DNA of 33,318 bases from Leeuwenhoekiella sp. (GTDB lineage Bacteria; Bacteroidota; Bacteroidia; Flavobacteriales; Flavobacteriaceae): positions 1-33,318 of the forward strand of contig DRGP01000092.1 of NCBI GenBank assembly GCA_011050015.1. Reading direction: 5' to 3'. Made by a program: the position numbers and the translations under genes. A model generated the notes under the pieces. The model saw only the letters and a program-made list of their open reading frames with translations, ran no database searches and was not told the origin of the DNA. Position 1 is the stretch's first letter. Each line of letters starts with the position of its first letter. Positions 7,488-17,421 of this stretch are shown in pieces.

Positions 7488-9862
7488 CAGAATTTAAAAT
7501 TAAAGGTTACCGAAGGGATAATACCGAATATAGAGGTACGCACGGCCTGATTGAGACCGGTATCGTCATTTTGTTCAAAATTGATAGCCGCCGCGTTTTT
7601 TCGATTATAGAGGTTGTAAATACTAAAAACCCATTCCGTTTGCAGTTTTCTCCCCTGGTTTTTTTGAGGACTTAGTGTAGCCGAAATGTCCAGACGGTGA
7701 TAGGCCGGTAGCCGTTGTGCGTTACGCGGACCGAAATTAGGAATCACCAAGCCCTGAAATTGCGACTGACTGATGGGATAATTGGTAGGCTGGCCGGTCT
7801 GAAATAAAAAATTGGCGTTAAAATTCCATTTGGCGCTATGTTTATAATTTAAATAAAGGCTTATATCATGTGTTTTATCGTACGCAGTAGGATACCAGTT
7901 GCCGTTATTCACACCAGTTTCCACAAGTGTTCTTCCTGGGGTTCGCTGCTCACTGCGTGAGAGTGTATAGGCCAGCCAACCCGTAAAGGCACCTTCGTTT
8001 TTCTTGAACAGCACTTCGAGACCGTAAGCTTGTGATTCTCCGGCAAGGACTTCACGTTCCACAGCGCGTGTGGCGATAAGTTGGGCGCCGTTTCTATAGT
8101 CAAGCCGGTTTGCTACTTTTTTGTAAAATACTTCCGTTTCTAAAGAAAAACGGCCGTTTTTTAAGTTGGTGTTATACCCCAGCGCATACTGATCGAGCAG
8201 TTGGGGTTTAATGTATTTTCCACTGGGGGTGTACACATCAAGCGGGGTGGGGGAGTTGGTGTTTGAAATGAGATGGAGGTATTGCGCCATGCGATTGTAG
8301 CTGGCTTTTATACTTTTGTCATCATCAAGTGCATAAGCCAGTGAAAATCGCGGTTCAAGATTGGTAAACGTTTCAATCGCTTCATCTCGATCATAGCGCA
8401 ATGTGCCGCTCGGTTGTGCGGGTTCATAAACGCCCAGTGAGGGATTAAATAGTAGTGGATTGTCATTGGCATAGCTGTTGAGCTCCTCCTGTCCCAGCCG
8501 TATAAAGTGACTTAAACGCAACCCGTAGCGCAAACTTAGTGCTGGCGTTATATCCTGTTCCGCTTCCACGTAAGCGGAAAATTCATTAGCATATTTCCGG
8601 GTAAGCTGTTCAGCAGTTACTCCAGAATCTGACCTGTTTGGCCGAATATCGCCGGGATTAAAACGATAATAAATATTGTTGATCCCGTAGTTGAGCTTTA
8701 AATTATCGCCCATATATTGTTGAAAATCATATTTTAAGTTGAAATTCCGAATACCGGAATCATAATCAAAACCAACAAAATCAAGCAATAAACCATAATA
8801 ATAATCAGAATAAATCAGCGATAGATTGCTAAACAAACGGTCTGAAAAAAGGTGGTTCCACCGCAGGTTAACGATGGCATTACCGTACGTATTGACAAAA
8901 CTTTCATTGATATTAAAAACATCACGACCAAAGTAACCCGAAAGGTACAGGTTATTATTGCTGTCAAGTTTATAGTTGACCTTGGTATTTAAATCGTAAA
9001 AATAAGCTGAATTATTATTATCAAATAAAGGAAGAAACAAGTGCGCATAGCTCGCACGCCCACCTATAAGAAATGCGGCTTTATCCTGAACAATTGGCCC
9101 TTCCACCAGTAATCTGCTGGAAACCGCACCGATGCCACCATTCACATGAAATTCTTTGCTGTTACCTTCCTTTTGATAAATGTCAAGCACCGAAGAAACG
9201 CGGCCCCCATAGCGAGCGGGAATACCGCCTTTGTAAAGTTTGAGATCTTTAATGGCATCTGGGTTGAACACGGAAAAAAAACCAAATAAATGAGAAGAAT
9301 TAAAGATTATGGCCTCGTCCAGCAGGATCAGGTTTTGATCTGCCGCACCACCGCGTACATTGAATCCAGAAGCGCCCTCGCCGCCGCTGGTCACGCCGGG
9401 AAGTAACAGTATAGATTTGATCACGTCTGCCTCCCCCAGCACCACGGGAATCTGTTTAATGGTAGAAGCGGTAAGCGCATTTACGCTCATTTGTGGTTTC
9501 CGGATGCTTAATTGTTCCACATTCTCCTTGATCACTACTTCTTGTAATGATTCAGCAGATTCTTTCAGCGAGAGATCCAAGCGCTGATCAGTGTAAAGAT
9601 CAATCGTTTTTGAGAGCGTCTGAAATCCCAAAAAACTCACTCGCAAATCGTAAGTTCCCTGTGGCAAGGTGATGGAATAAAAACCATATTCATTAGTGAC
9701 CACTCCCTTTCTTAATTCAGGCAGAATCACGTTTACGCCTATAAGCGTTTCGTTAGAAAATGCGGAAGTTACGGTGCCACTCAACGTAAATTGTTCTTGT
9801 GCAAGGGTTTTCGCATAGGCGAAAAACAGACAGAATAGAAGGAAATAGAGTTTTAGGGGCAA
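7487..9862 (-). CDS. TonB-dependent receptor with N-terminal carboxypeptidase-regulatory-like domain
   Basis: Signal peptide, then GTVTSAFSNETLIGVNVILPELRKGVVTNEYGFYSITLPQG, plug GFNVRGGAADQNLILLDEAIIFNSSHLFGFFSVFNPDAI, and a 791 aa beta-barrel ending TFNFKF. Confidence 0.93.
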   Translation of the reverse strand: MPLKLYFLLFCLFFAYAKTLAQEQFTLSGTVTSAFSNETLIGVNVILPELRKGVVTNEYGFYSITLPQGTYDLRVSFLGFQTLSKTIDLYTDQRLDLSLKESAESLQEVVIKENVEQLSIRKPQMSVNALTASTIKQIPVVLGEADVIKSILLLPGVTSGGEGASGFNVRGGAADQNLILLDEAIIFNSSHLFGFFSVFNPDAIKDLKLYKGGIPARYGGRVSSVLDIYQKEGNSKEFHVNGGIGAVSSRLLVEGPIVQDKAAFLIGGRASYAHLFLPLFDNNNSAYFYDLNTKVNYKLDSNNNLYLSGYFGRDVFNINESFVNTYGNAIVNLRWNHLFSDRLFSNLSLIYSDYYYGLLLDFVGFDYDSGIRNFNLKYDFQQYMGDNLKLNYGINNIYYRFNPGDIRPNRSDSGVTAEQLTRKYANEFSAYVEAEQDITPALSLRYGLRLSHFIRLGQEELNSYANDNPLLFNPSLGVYEPAQPSGTLRYDRDEAIETFTNLEPRFSLAYALDDDKSIKASYNRMAQYLHLISNTNSPTPLDVYTPSGKYIKPQLLDQYALGYNTNLKNGRFSLETEVFYKKVANRLDYRNGAQLIATRAVEREVLAGESQAYGLEVLFKKNEGAFTGWLAYTLSRSEQRTPGRTLVETGVNNGNWYPTAYDKTHDISLYLNYKHSAKWNFNANFLFQTGQPTNYPISQSQFQGLVIPNFGPRNAQRLPAYHRLDISATLSPQKNQGRKLQTEWVFSIYNLYNRKNAAAINFEQNDDTGLNQAVRTSIFGIIPSVTFNFKF

Positions 9863-10121
9863 TTTAATTTTTGTTTAAAAATAACCTTATTGAATGGAAC
9901 TGAAAAAATTGAGCATATATAAAACAGTATATTTCTATTTATTTCCTAAAACATTCAAAATAGTACTATGATAGGTTGTACGATCTTCAATCTTAAGACC
10001 TTTTTTAAAGACAATAAAAAATGATTTACAATAACTTATAGTTATGGCTAAGTTCAAAGTGAAAAATAGAAAGGAGGCAGTTTAAGCAGGCTCTTAGCTT
10101 TAAAAATAAGGGTTAATGGGC

Positions 10122-10129
10122 TAACTTTG
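10122..10129 (+). promoter_or_regulatory. putative -7 element TAACTTTG upstream of the M1 peptidase
   Basis: TAACTTTG matches TAnnTTTG, 29 nt before the ATG at 10159. No good -33 TTG at standard spacing. Confidence 0.4.
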
Positions 10130-10158
10130 AAGAACCTTTCACTATTAAAATACGGGCA

Positions 10159-12048
10159 ATGATTTTGAATACATGCAAACTTTTATTTATTCTTTTACTC
10201 TTATCCAATTATTGTGCTAAGGCTCAAGATCTTTACGAGCCCAGAAACATAAAACAAACCTATAAAAATAATATTAGGGACCGAAATGGCACTTCTGGGA
10301 AGAATTACTGGCAAAATACGGCTGACTATGATATACAATTAAATCTGGCCCCGCCAGAACGTACAGTTACAGGAAGTGAAGAGATAAAGTATTCAAACAA
10401 TAGCCCAGATACCTTAAAAAGACTCAACTTCAAACTTATAATCAATAATCACAAACCCGGTGCAGCAAGGCTATATCAAGTTGGTCAGGATTATTTAACT
10501 GAGGGTATAAAAATTGATAAATACGTGGTGAATGGTGAAGAAAAAAAGTGGGATGACAGCAATGACAATACCAATAAAATGATGAAACTAGATGCTCCTT
10601 TGCCTCCTGGCAAAAGCGTTGACTTGACCATCGATTGGCATTATAAGGTTTCTAAGCAGAGTGGGCGGGAAGGAGCCATAGATTCCACTACTTTTTTTCT
10701 GGCATATTTTTATCCACGAGTGGCCGTTTATGATGATTATGAAGGTTGGGATACCATGACTTTTACGGGATCGCAGGAATTTTATAATGACTTTAATAAT
10801 TACAAGCTTGAAGTCACCGTGCCTGAAAATTACATCGTGTGGGCCACCGGGGATTTTCAAAATCCCACTGAGGTGCTAAATCCAGCTTACGCTGAATTGT
10901 TAGAAAAATCAATGACAAGTGATTCCATTATTGAAATTGCCCATCAAGGTGATTTGAATGCTAATAAGGTAACCAGGGACACTACCAATACCTGGAAATT
11001 TACAGCAAGTAATATCACAGATATTGCGGTGGCGGTAAGCAACCATTATAATTGGGATGCAGGTAGTGTGATGGTAGATAGCACCACACAGCGTAGAGCA
11101 AGTGTACAGGCCGCCTATGACGAGGAATCCAAAGATTTTCAGCAGATGGTGACCTATGGCAAACATGCACTCAACTGGCTTTCAAATAATATTCCCGGTG
11201 TGCCTTATCCTTTTTCAAAATCTACGATCGTGCGGGGCTTTGCCGATATGGAATATCCCATGATGGTCAATGATAATTCTACATCAGACCCAGATTTTAC
11301 GCGATTTGTGGTAGAGCATGAGATTGCCCACACGTACTTTCCATTTTATATGGGTATTAATGAGACCCGTTTCGGTTTTATGGATGAAGGTTGGGCCACC
11401 ACGCTGGAATATTTAATAGGGATATCAGATTTGGGCAAGGATACCGCAGGCGAGAATTTTAAGAAATTCCGTGTAAACAGATGGATTAACGATCCCTCTA
11501 TGGAAGAAGATCTACCCATTATCACACCATCCAATATACTTAGCGGTCCAGGTTTAGGGAATAATGAATACGGTAAAGCGGCACTGGGTTATTTGGCTTT
11601 AAAAGATTTACTGGGCGAAGAAGGCTTTAAAACTGCCCTTCAGGGCTATATGAAACGCTGGCACGGGAAACACCCTACACCCTGGGACTTTTTCTACTCC
11701 ATCAATGATGTTTCAGGAAAAAACCTGAATTGGTTTTGGAACAGTTGGTTTTTCAGTACTAATTATATCGATATGAAGATTGAAAATGTAAGTCAAAAAG
11801 GAAGGAATACATTGATCACCATAAAAAATATTGGGGGGATGCCTGCGCCTGTGGATATTCTAGTAAGCCTAACGGGTGGCGAAACCAAAACCATTCACCA
11901 ATCTCCAGCAATCTGGAAAGAAAATCTGGATGAAACCACCATTGTCCTGAAAAATGTGTCGCATACAACACAAATTCAACTGGAAGGTGGTATTTTTATG
12001 GATGCCAGTACCAGCGATAATACTTGGAATTCAAATTCTACTGATTAA
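10159..12048 (+). CDS. secreted M1 family metallopeptidase
   Basis: HEIAHTYF (HExxH) followed by FMDEGWATTLEY. Signal peptide. 629 aa. Confidence 0.9.
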   Translation: MILNTCKLLFILLLLSNYCAKAQDLYEPRNIKQTYKNNIRDRNGTSGKNYWQNTADYDIQLNLAPPERTVTGSEEIKYSNNSPDTLKRLNFKLIINNHKPGAARLYQVGQDYLTEGIKIDKYVVNGEEKKWDDSNDNTNKMMKLDAPLPPGKSVDLTIDWHYKVSKQSGREGAIDSTTFFLAYFYPRVAVYDDYEGWDTMTFTGSQEFYNDFNNYKLEVTVPENYIVWATGDFQNPTEVLNPAYAELLEKSMTSDSIIEIAHQGDLNANKVTRDTTNTWKFTASNITDIAVAVSNHYNWDAGSVMVDSTTQRRASVQAAYDEESKDFQQMVTYGKHALNWLSNNIPGVPYPFSKSTIVRGFADMEYPMMVNDNSTSDPDFTRFVVEHEIAHTYFPFYMGINETRFGFMDEGWATTLEYLIGISDLGKDTAGENFKKFRVNRWINDPSMEEDLPIITPSNILSGPGLGNNEYGKAALGYLALKDLLGEEGFKTALQGYMKRWHGKHPTPWDFFYSINDVSGKNLNWFWNSWFFSTNYIDMKIENVSQKGRNTLITIKNIGGMPAPVDILVSLTGGETKTIHQSPAIWKENLDETTIVLKNVSHTTQIQLEGGIFMDASTSDNTWNSNSTD

Positions 12049-12077
12049 TATTAATGTGTAACAGGATCGAGAGGAAA

Positions 12078-12950
12078 TTAAACTTTATAAATAAGCGGAT
12101 TAAAACCTTTAGAAGCCACAATAACCTGATCACCCACATGAAGATTTTCAACATCATCGGGCTGAGCCACAATTTTGATAAGGCGGTTGCCCACTAAAAG
12201 ATTCAGGATAAAAACAATGCCTTCTCTTTTAATGTGGATCACTTCTGCCTCAAATTGAAATTTACCACTTACAGCACTACTTGTGAAAAAAGAGGCGGGT
12301 TCGCGGGGTGGTGATAGTTGCCCGTTTTCAAGCACCGAAATGCCTTGTGAAAGTTTTAAAATCTCGCCCACATCATGACTGATAAGTAGCATGGTAAAAC
12401 CCAGTTCGCGCTGTACTTCAGCAACATATTTTTGTAGCTTTTGGCGCATGGGCTTATCTAATGCAGCCAAGGGTTCATCGAGCAAAACCAGATCGGGTTT
12501 GTTGACCAAAGCACGGGCTAAGGCCACACGTTGTTTTTGACCGCCGGAGAGTGTTTCGGGCTTGCGATGCTGGAGTTCATTAAGGGCTATAATATCCATT
12601 AATTGGTCAATAATAACCCTATTTTGCTCGTTTTTAAGGGCAAATTCCAGGTTTTTCCGCACGCTCATATTGGGGAAAAGTGCATAATCCTGAAACATAA
12701 AACCCACATTGCGCTGTTGTGGTTTGCGGTTTATTTTATTAGCAGCATCGTACCAGGTTTGGCCATTTACCACAATCTTACCCGCATCAGGGGTTAGAAG
12801 CCCCGCGAGCATGCGAAAGATGGAAGTTTTCCCCGTGCCAGAAGCGCCGTAAATCGTATGTATAATACCAGATTCTACCTCAAAATCTGCCTGCATCATC
12901 ATGTTTCCATCTGCGGTGTTCAATTTTTTCTGAAGGGAAATTTCGATCAT
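12078..12950 (-). CDS. modC: molybdate ABC transporter ATP-binding protein (ModC-like)
   Basis: Walker A GASGTGKTS, signature LSGGQKQRVALARAL, Walker B LVLLDEPLAALD. Adjacent to modB and modA. C-terminal TOBE-like segment. Confidence 0.88.
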   Translation of the reverse strand: MIEISLQKKLNTADGNMMMQADFEVESGIIHTIYGASGTGKTSIFRMLAGLLTPDAGKIVVNGQTWYDAANKINRKPQQRNVGFMFQDYALFPNMSVRKNLEFALKNEQNRVIIDQLMDIIALNELQHRKPETLSGGQKQRVALARALVNKPDLVLLDEPLAALDKPMRQKLQKYVAEVQRELGFTMLLISHDVGEILKLSQGISVLENGQLSPPREPASFFTSSAVSGKFQFEAEVIHIKREGIVFILNLLVGNRLIKIVAQPDDVENLHVGDQVIVASKGFNPLIYKV

Positions 12951-13636
12951 TATGTGCGCATTTTATGAAATAATCTTTTTAAATACCCTCCATTGAACAA
13001 ATAAACGAGCAATAAAAGTAAAAAAGTAATCGCAAAGAGTATCAGCGAATACGTGTTGGCTAAGTCGTAATTGAGCGCTTCCACTTCGTCATAAACAGCG
13101 ATGGAAGCTACGCGCGTGCGGCCGGGAATGTTACCGCCTATCATTAAAACCACGCCAAATTCTCCTACCGTGTGTGCAAAAGCCAGCACGACAGCGCTGA
13201 GCAGCGCAGGTTTCATATTGGGTAAAAGGACACGGATTACAGTAGTAAAACGAGATTTTCCCAACACGTAAGAAGCTTCTTTTAACGCGTGTGGAAGCCC
13301 AGCAAAACCAGCTTGTATGGGTTGCACCATAAAGGGAAGACTATAAATTACCGAGCCTATCACCAGACCGGGAAATGAGAAAAGTAGTTGAATGCCCAGT
13401 TCATTTTCAATAAACCGCCCTATGGGGTGCCCAGGACTGAACGTGACCAACAGATAAAAACCCAAAACAGTAGGCGGCAGAACAAGCGGCATGCTGACCA
13501 GCGTTTCCAGAATGGGTTTCAACTTTGATCGGGAATAAGCCAAATAATACGCCAGCGGGACAGCAATAACTAATAATATGCCTGTGGTTATCGCGGCCAA
13601 CTTAAACGTAAGCACTAAAGGATCCCAGTCTATCAT
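12950..13636 (-). CDS. modB: molybdate ABC transporter permease
   Basis: PLVLPPTVLGFYLL, VIYSLPFMVQPIQAGF, AFAHTVGEFGVVLMIGGNIPGRTRVASIAVYDEVEALNY. Confidence 0.92.
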   Translation of the reverse strand: MIDWDPLVLTFKLAAITTGILLVIAVPLAYYLAYSRSKLKPILETLVSMPLVLPPTVLGFYLLVTFSPGHPIGRFIENELGIQLLFSFPGLVIGSVIYSLPFMVQPIQAGFAGLPHALKEASYVLGKSRFTTVIRVLLPNMKPALLSAVVLAFAHTVGEFGVVLMIGGNIPGRTRVASIAVYDEVEALNYDLANTYSLILFAITFLLLLLVYLFNGGYLKRLFHKMRT

Positions 13637-14040
13637 GAGCCCAACATAATTTCGTTCATTTTTACGAGTGCCGTTACTTCACTTCCTATTTGAAGTTTCA
13701 TTTTTGTAAGCGTATGTGTATTTACGAGCGCGGCCAGTGGCCCAAGGACAGTATCTAAATGCACGCGCGTTAAAAACCGTTCCTGTTCAAGCTGACTTAT
13801 TTTGGCCGGTATTTGGTTGGGAATACAGATGGAATCTGAAGAAGCCGTAGCCAGAATGACCTCGGTTTCTTTAAAAAAAGCAGTCACCGAATTTCCTGTT
13901 TTTAAATAAGGAGCAGTCTCTGGAGTATCAATAAGTAAGAGTTGCAAAGCTATATCAGCAGCCGCTTCAAGGCTCACGAGCGTGATGCTTCCGCTGGTTT
14001 CTAGGGCTGAAATGGTTGCTTTAACACGATTCATAATCAA
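13633..14040 (-). CDS. TOBE/Mop-domain molybdenum-binding protein
   Basis: 135 aa between modA and modB, with 4-nt overlaps at both ends. Two Mop-like halves (GSITLVSLEA..VTAFFKETEVILA; TRVHLDTVLGPLAALV..VTALVKMNEIML). Confidence 0.75.
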   Translation of the reverse strand: MIMNRVKATISALETSGSITLVSLEAAADIALQLLLIDTPETAPYLKTGNSVTAFFKETEVILATASSDSICIPNQIPAKISQLEQERFLTRVHLDTVLGPLAALVNTHTLTKMKLQIGSEVTALVKMNEIMLGS

Positions 14041-14798
14041 GGAATGGCATAGCCATTGGTTTTTAAAATTTGCTGTGCTTCAGGAGAAAAAATGAAGTTG
14101 TAAAAAATCCTGGTGTTTTTATTTTCTGCATCGGTGCGTTTGATACGCACAATTCCCTGACGTATTCTATCATAGGCTTTTTCATCGATTTCGGTATAAT
14201 TGCCCTGGTTTTTCATGGTCGGTGATAACACTACAGATTTTGCAGTAAAACCTATTTCAGCCGCTTTAGAGGTTATAAATTGATTGGTCTGGGCTATACT
14301 TTCGCCGTAAACCAACTTCTCTTTAAGGTCATTCATCAGGTCGTACTTATCCAGCACTTGCATAGCAGCTACGCCGTAAGGGGCAGTTTTGGGATTGGCC
14401 ACCGCAATATGCTGTATGTGGTCTTGCTTTAAAGTCTCTAAGGTAGGCGATATGCTATCAGTGGTTGTCCATAACACGAGTTGACCATAGGCATAGACTT
14501 TCGGTTTTTCAAAAGACAGCCCTTTTTCAAAAATTTCTTCGGGATACTTCATATCTGCCGAAACGAAAATATCATAAGGGGCACCGGCGGTGATCTGTCC
14601 CGTTAATTTTCCTGAAGAACTTACGATCATATCGCAGCCTATTTTATGATGTGCACTAAATTCTTTAATGAGTTCGCGCATGGCATACTGCATATTTGCA
14701 GCCGTAGCAATCCTGATGGTTTGCGTATGCTTTTCGGCACAGCCCAAAAGTGTAAAAAGTAGTATAAAAATGCTAAAATATATTGGTTTTTTTACCAT
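14037..14798 (-). CDS. modA: molybdate ABC transporter substrate-binding lipoprotein
   Basis: LLGCAEKHTQTIRIATAANMQYAMRELIKEF, GKLTGQITAGAPYDIFVSADMKYPE, ANPKTAPYGVAAMQVL. Confidence 0.92.
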   Translation of the reverse strand: MVKKPIYFSIFILLFTLLGCAEKHTQTIRIATAANMQYAMRELIKEFSAHHKIGCDMIVSSSGKLTGQITAGAPYDIFVSADMKYPEEIFEKGLSFEKPKVYAYGQLVLWTTTDSISPTLETLKQDHIQHIAVANPKTAPYGVAAMQVLDKYDLMNDLKEKLVYGESIAQTNQFITSKAAEIGFTAKSVVLSPTMKNQGNYTEIDEKAYDRIRQGIVRIKRTDAENKNTRIFYNFIFSPEAQQILKTNGYAIP

Positions 14799-14908
14799 AG
14801 TTTTTGCTAATACTCTAAACTTAACCCATTGGTTTAAAACGTTTTGGTTTTCCGAATTCTGTTTTTATATACGCTGTGGAAATTATATCCTATCAGTAGG
14901 TTTTATTC

Positions 14909-16252
14909 TTATTTTACAAATTCCTTTACCGCATCGCCCAGATCATAAACAGGCACTTGATCAATGTGGTTTGCGACAATGCTACTGCCCGCTGCACTGC
15001 GGTAACCGCCAGCGCAATGTACCACAATAGGTTTTTGGGTTGGAATTTCATTGGCGCGTTCCCTTAATTCAGGTAGGGGGATAGTAAGCGCATTTTTAAA
15101 AAACGTTCCTTTTTCGGTTTCCGAGGTGTTGCGAATATCAACAATGGTATAAGCGCTGGTATCTGTTTTAAAATCCTGTAGATTCAAAGAATCCTCCTGT
15201 ACCTGTATGTTTTCAGCTAAAGTGAGTAATCCCAAAACCTGCCTTTCATAGCCTATTTTTGCTACCCTTTGCAGTGTTTTTTTCAAATCTTCTACCGTTT
15301 TTGCCACGAGATAAAAAGGTTCTTCCGGCCGAACAATAGAACCCAGCCAGGTTTCAAATTTCACACTGGGTTTTGTGGCCATAATATTGATGCTTTTTGG
15401 CAAGTGATTTTTTTTAAAAGCAGCCTCATCCCGGGTATCAATGACCAGCACACCCGGGTCTAACTGCTCTACATGCAGCGTAAAGGGAATTTGAGCAATG
15501 GCCTGTTGTAAATTGGCCGCCCCGGCTTTATTCATATCCACATCGTGACCAAAATAATGGGGTATAAAAGGCTGGGCATCGAGTAGGGTATTAATAAACT
15601 CTTTTTCGGTCTGCTTTTGAAAGGCCCAGTTGCCCTGGCGTTCGTTGCCCAGCGTACTTGAGGAAGCGTCGCTCATACCTTTTCCACAGAGCGAACCTGC
15701 GCCATGGGCTGGGTAGATCAAGGCATCATCTGGTAAATCATTTAATTTTTGCTGGATGCTATGATACATCTGTTTGGCGAGTTCTATACGTGTCGCTTTT
15801 TTGTTGCCATTGCTCTCCCGCAGATCGGGACGGCCCACATCACCTATAAACAAGGTATCTCCCGTAAAAAGTACGGTTTTATCATTCTCCTGGGCGATAA
15901 TGGTAATACTGTCTGGAGAATGGCCGGGCGTGTTGATCGCCTTAAAAACTACCTCACCCATGCTGAAAAAATCACCGTCATCAAAACCGAGGTGGGGATA
16001 ATCTGCGCCTACCCGTTTACTGGTATAAATCGTCGCGCCCGTTTCTTTGTGCATCTGTACATGTGCGCTGATAAAATCGGCGTGTGGGTGAGTTTCAAAA
16101 ATAGTGGTTATTTTTGCTTGGTTTGCTTCCGCGAAAGCGTAATATTTTGCAGGATCGCGTTCTGGATCTACAACTGCCATCTTACCCTGGCTTATGATGA
16201 CGTAGGAAAAATGCGAAAGTGCTTTATCTTCAAATTGCTTTATCTTCATCAA
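14909..16252 (-). CDS. MBL-fold hydrolase fused to two rhodanese domains (persulfide dioxygenase/SdoA-like)
   Basis: ETHPHADFISAH, INTPGHSPDSITI, LFTGDTLFIGDVGRPDLR, YPAHGAGSLCG. Rhodanese VIDTRDEAAF, and a second domain with active loop HCAGGYRS. Confidence 0.88.
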   Translation of the reverse strand: MMKIKQFEDKALSHFSYVIISQGKMAVVDPERDPAKYYAFAEANQAKITTIFETHPHADFISAHVQMHKETGATIYTSKRVGADYPHLGFDDGDFFSMGEVVFKAINTPGHSPDSITIIAQENDKTVLFTGDTLFIGDVGRPDLRESNGNKKATRIELAKQMYHSIQQKLNDLPDDALIYPAHGAGSLCGKGMSDASSSTLGNERQGNWAFQKQTEKEFINTLLDAQPFIPHYFGHDVDMNKAGAANLQQAIAQIPFTLHVEQLDPGVLVIDTRDEAAFKKNHLPKSINIMATKPSVKFETWLGSIVRPEEPFYLVAKTVEDLKKTLQRVAKIGYERQVLGLLTLAENIQVQEDSLNLQDFKTDTSAYTIVDIRNTSETEKGTFFKNALTIPLPELRERANEIPTQKPIVVHCAGGYRSAAGSSIVANHIDQVPVYDLGDAVKEFVK

Positions 16253-16341
16253 AGGATACCTTTAGTTGCAGCAAAAATAAAGATATTGTGCTTCTGGGCA
16301 GTAATAAAGGCGTTTAAAATGAAAATTAAGATAAAAGGCGG

Positions 16342-17217
16342 CTATTTTTGGCTTTTAAAAGGATAAATCGCTTGGCCGCCAAAATCATTGGGCAGGTTTT
16401 CTTCGCCGTGAAAACCAATTTCAATATCGCGCCCATCGTGGGGAACATAAGCGGTACCAAATAAATAATCCCAGATACTCAGCGTAAGGCCATAGTTCAT
16501 ACCATAAGGATGATTGGGAGGAAGTTCTTTGGCGTGATGCCAGATGTGCATATTGGGATTGTTAAAGAAGTAGCCCAGTTTGCCATAGTTCCAGTTGACG
16601 TTGGCGTGGTTCAGGTGACCCACAAAAACGGTGAACATATGCACGACAAAAAACTGCTCAATCCCAAAGCCGATCATGGCCAGCGGGATATACTGGATAC
16701 TTTTGTACACAATAGTTTCCATAAAATGAAAGCGAAACTGCGCGGCAAACCCCATTTCCTTAACGCTGTGGTGCACCTGATGAAATTTCCACAGCCAGGG
16801 CACGCGGTGCAGCATGCGGTGTACGTTCCACTGTATAAAATCTGCAATGACAAACATAATGGCGAGCTGTGCCCAGACGGGGAAGGATTGCACCTGAAAG
16901 GCTACGATATTTTCAATCCCAAAAAGCCCGAGAAAATCATTAAAAAGCTGCACGCCCACATTGGAAATCGCGTTATAACCTACCAGGGAAAACAGGAAAA
17001 AGTTGAACAGAATGTAAAAAATATCCAGCCAGAAGCCCTTGCGGATGACGTTTTGTTTTTTCCGCCAGGGGATTATAATTTCGATCAAAAAAACGAGCAG
17101 GGAGAGCCCCAGCAACCAGTATAAATAATTGGTCCAACTGGGAGTTGTGATTTCACTAATGAGGTAGTCCCAATAGCCGGTAAACGAATTTTTTATGATT
17201 TGCAGGTAATCTTTCAT
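16342..17217 (-). CDS. sterol desaturase / fatty acid hydroxylase family protein
   Basis: His clusters DFIQWNVHRMLHRVPWLWKFHQVHHSVKEMGF, HMFTVFVGHLNHANVNW, PNMHIWHHAKELP. Likely start 17217 (MKDYLQ). Confidence 0.88.
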   Translation of the reverse strand: MKDYLQIIKNSFTGYWDYLISEITTPSWTNYLYWLLGLSLLVFLIEIIIPWRKKQNVIRKGFWLDIFYILFNFFLFSLVGYNAISNVGVQLFNDFLGLFGIENIVAFQVQSFPVWAQLAIMFVIADFIQWNVHRMLHRVPWLWKFHQVHHSVKEMGFAAQFRFHFMETIVYKSIQYIPLAMIGFGIEQFFVVHMFTVFVGHLNHANVNWNYGKLGYFFNNPNMHIWHHAKELPPNHPYGMNYGLTLSIWDYLFGTAYVPHDGRDIEIGFHGEENLPNDFGGQAIYPFKSQK

Positions 17218-17421
17218 AACGCGGCTTTGGTCGTAAAAAAGCAAGGAACCTTAAAAGAGGCTGCAAAATTAAGGAATTTGATCCTTTTCCCAACGGAAGG
17301 AGGGAAATGTTGTGAGTTGATAAATAGCAAATATCTGGGGAAATTAAACCCTTGGAAGGATTAAAACCACTCAAAACCGACGAAATTCGGTATTTTTAAT
17401 GCTAAAATCAAAGTAAAACAA

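Noticed and set aside
15749-16366. 205-aa + strand ORF
   Set aside because: Antisense to the MBL-rhodanese gene. No recognisable motifs.
16510-17124. 204-aa + strand ORF
   Set aside because: Antisense to the sterol desaturase-family gene with clear His motifs. Shadow ORF.
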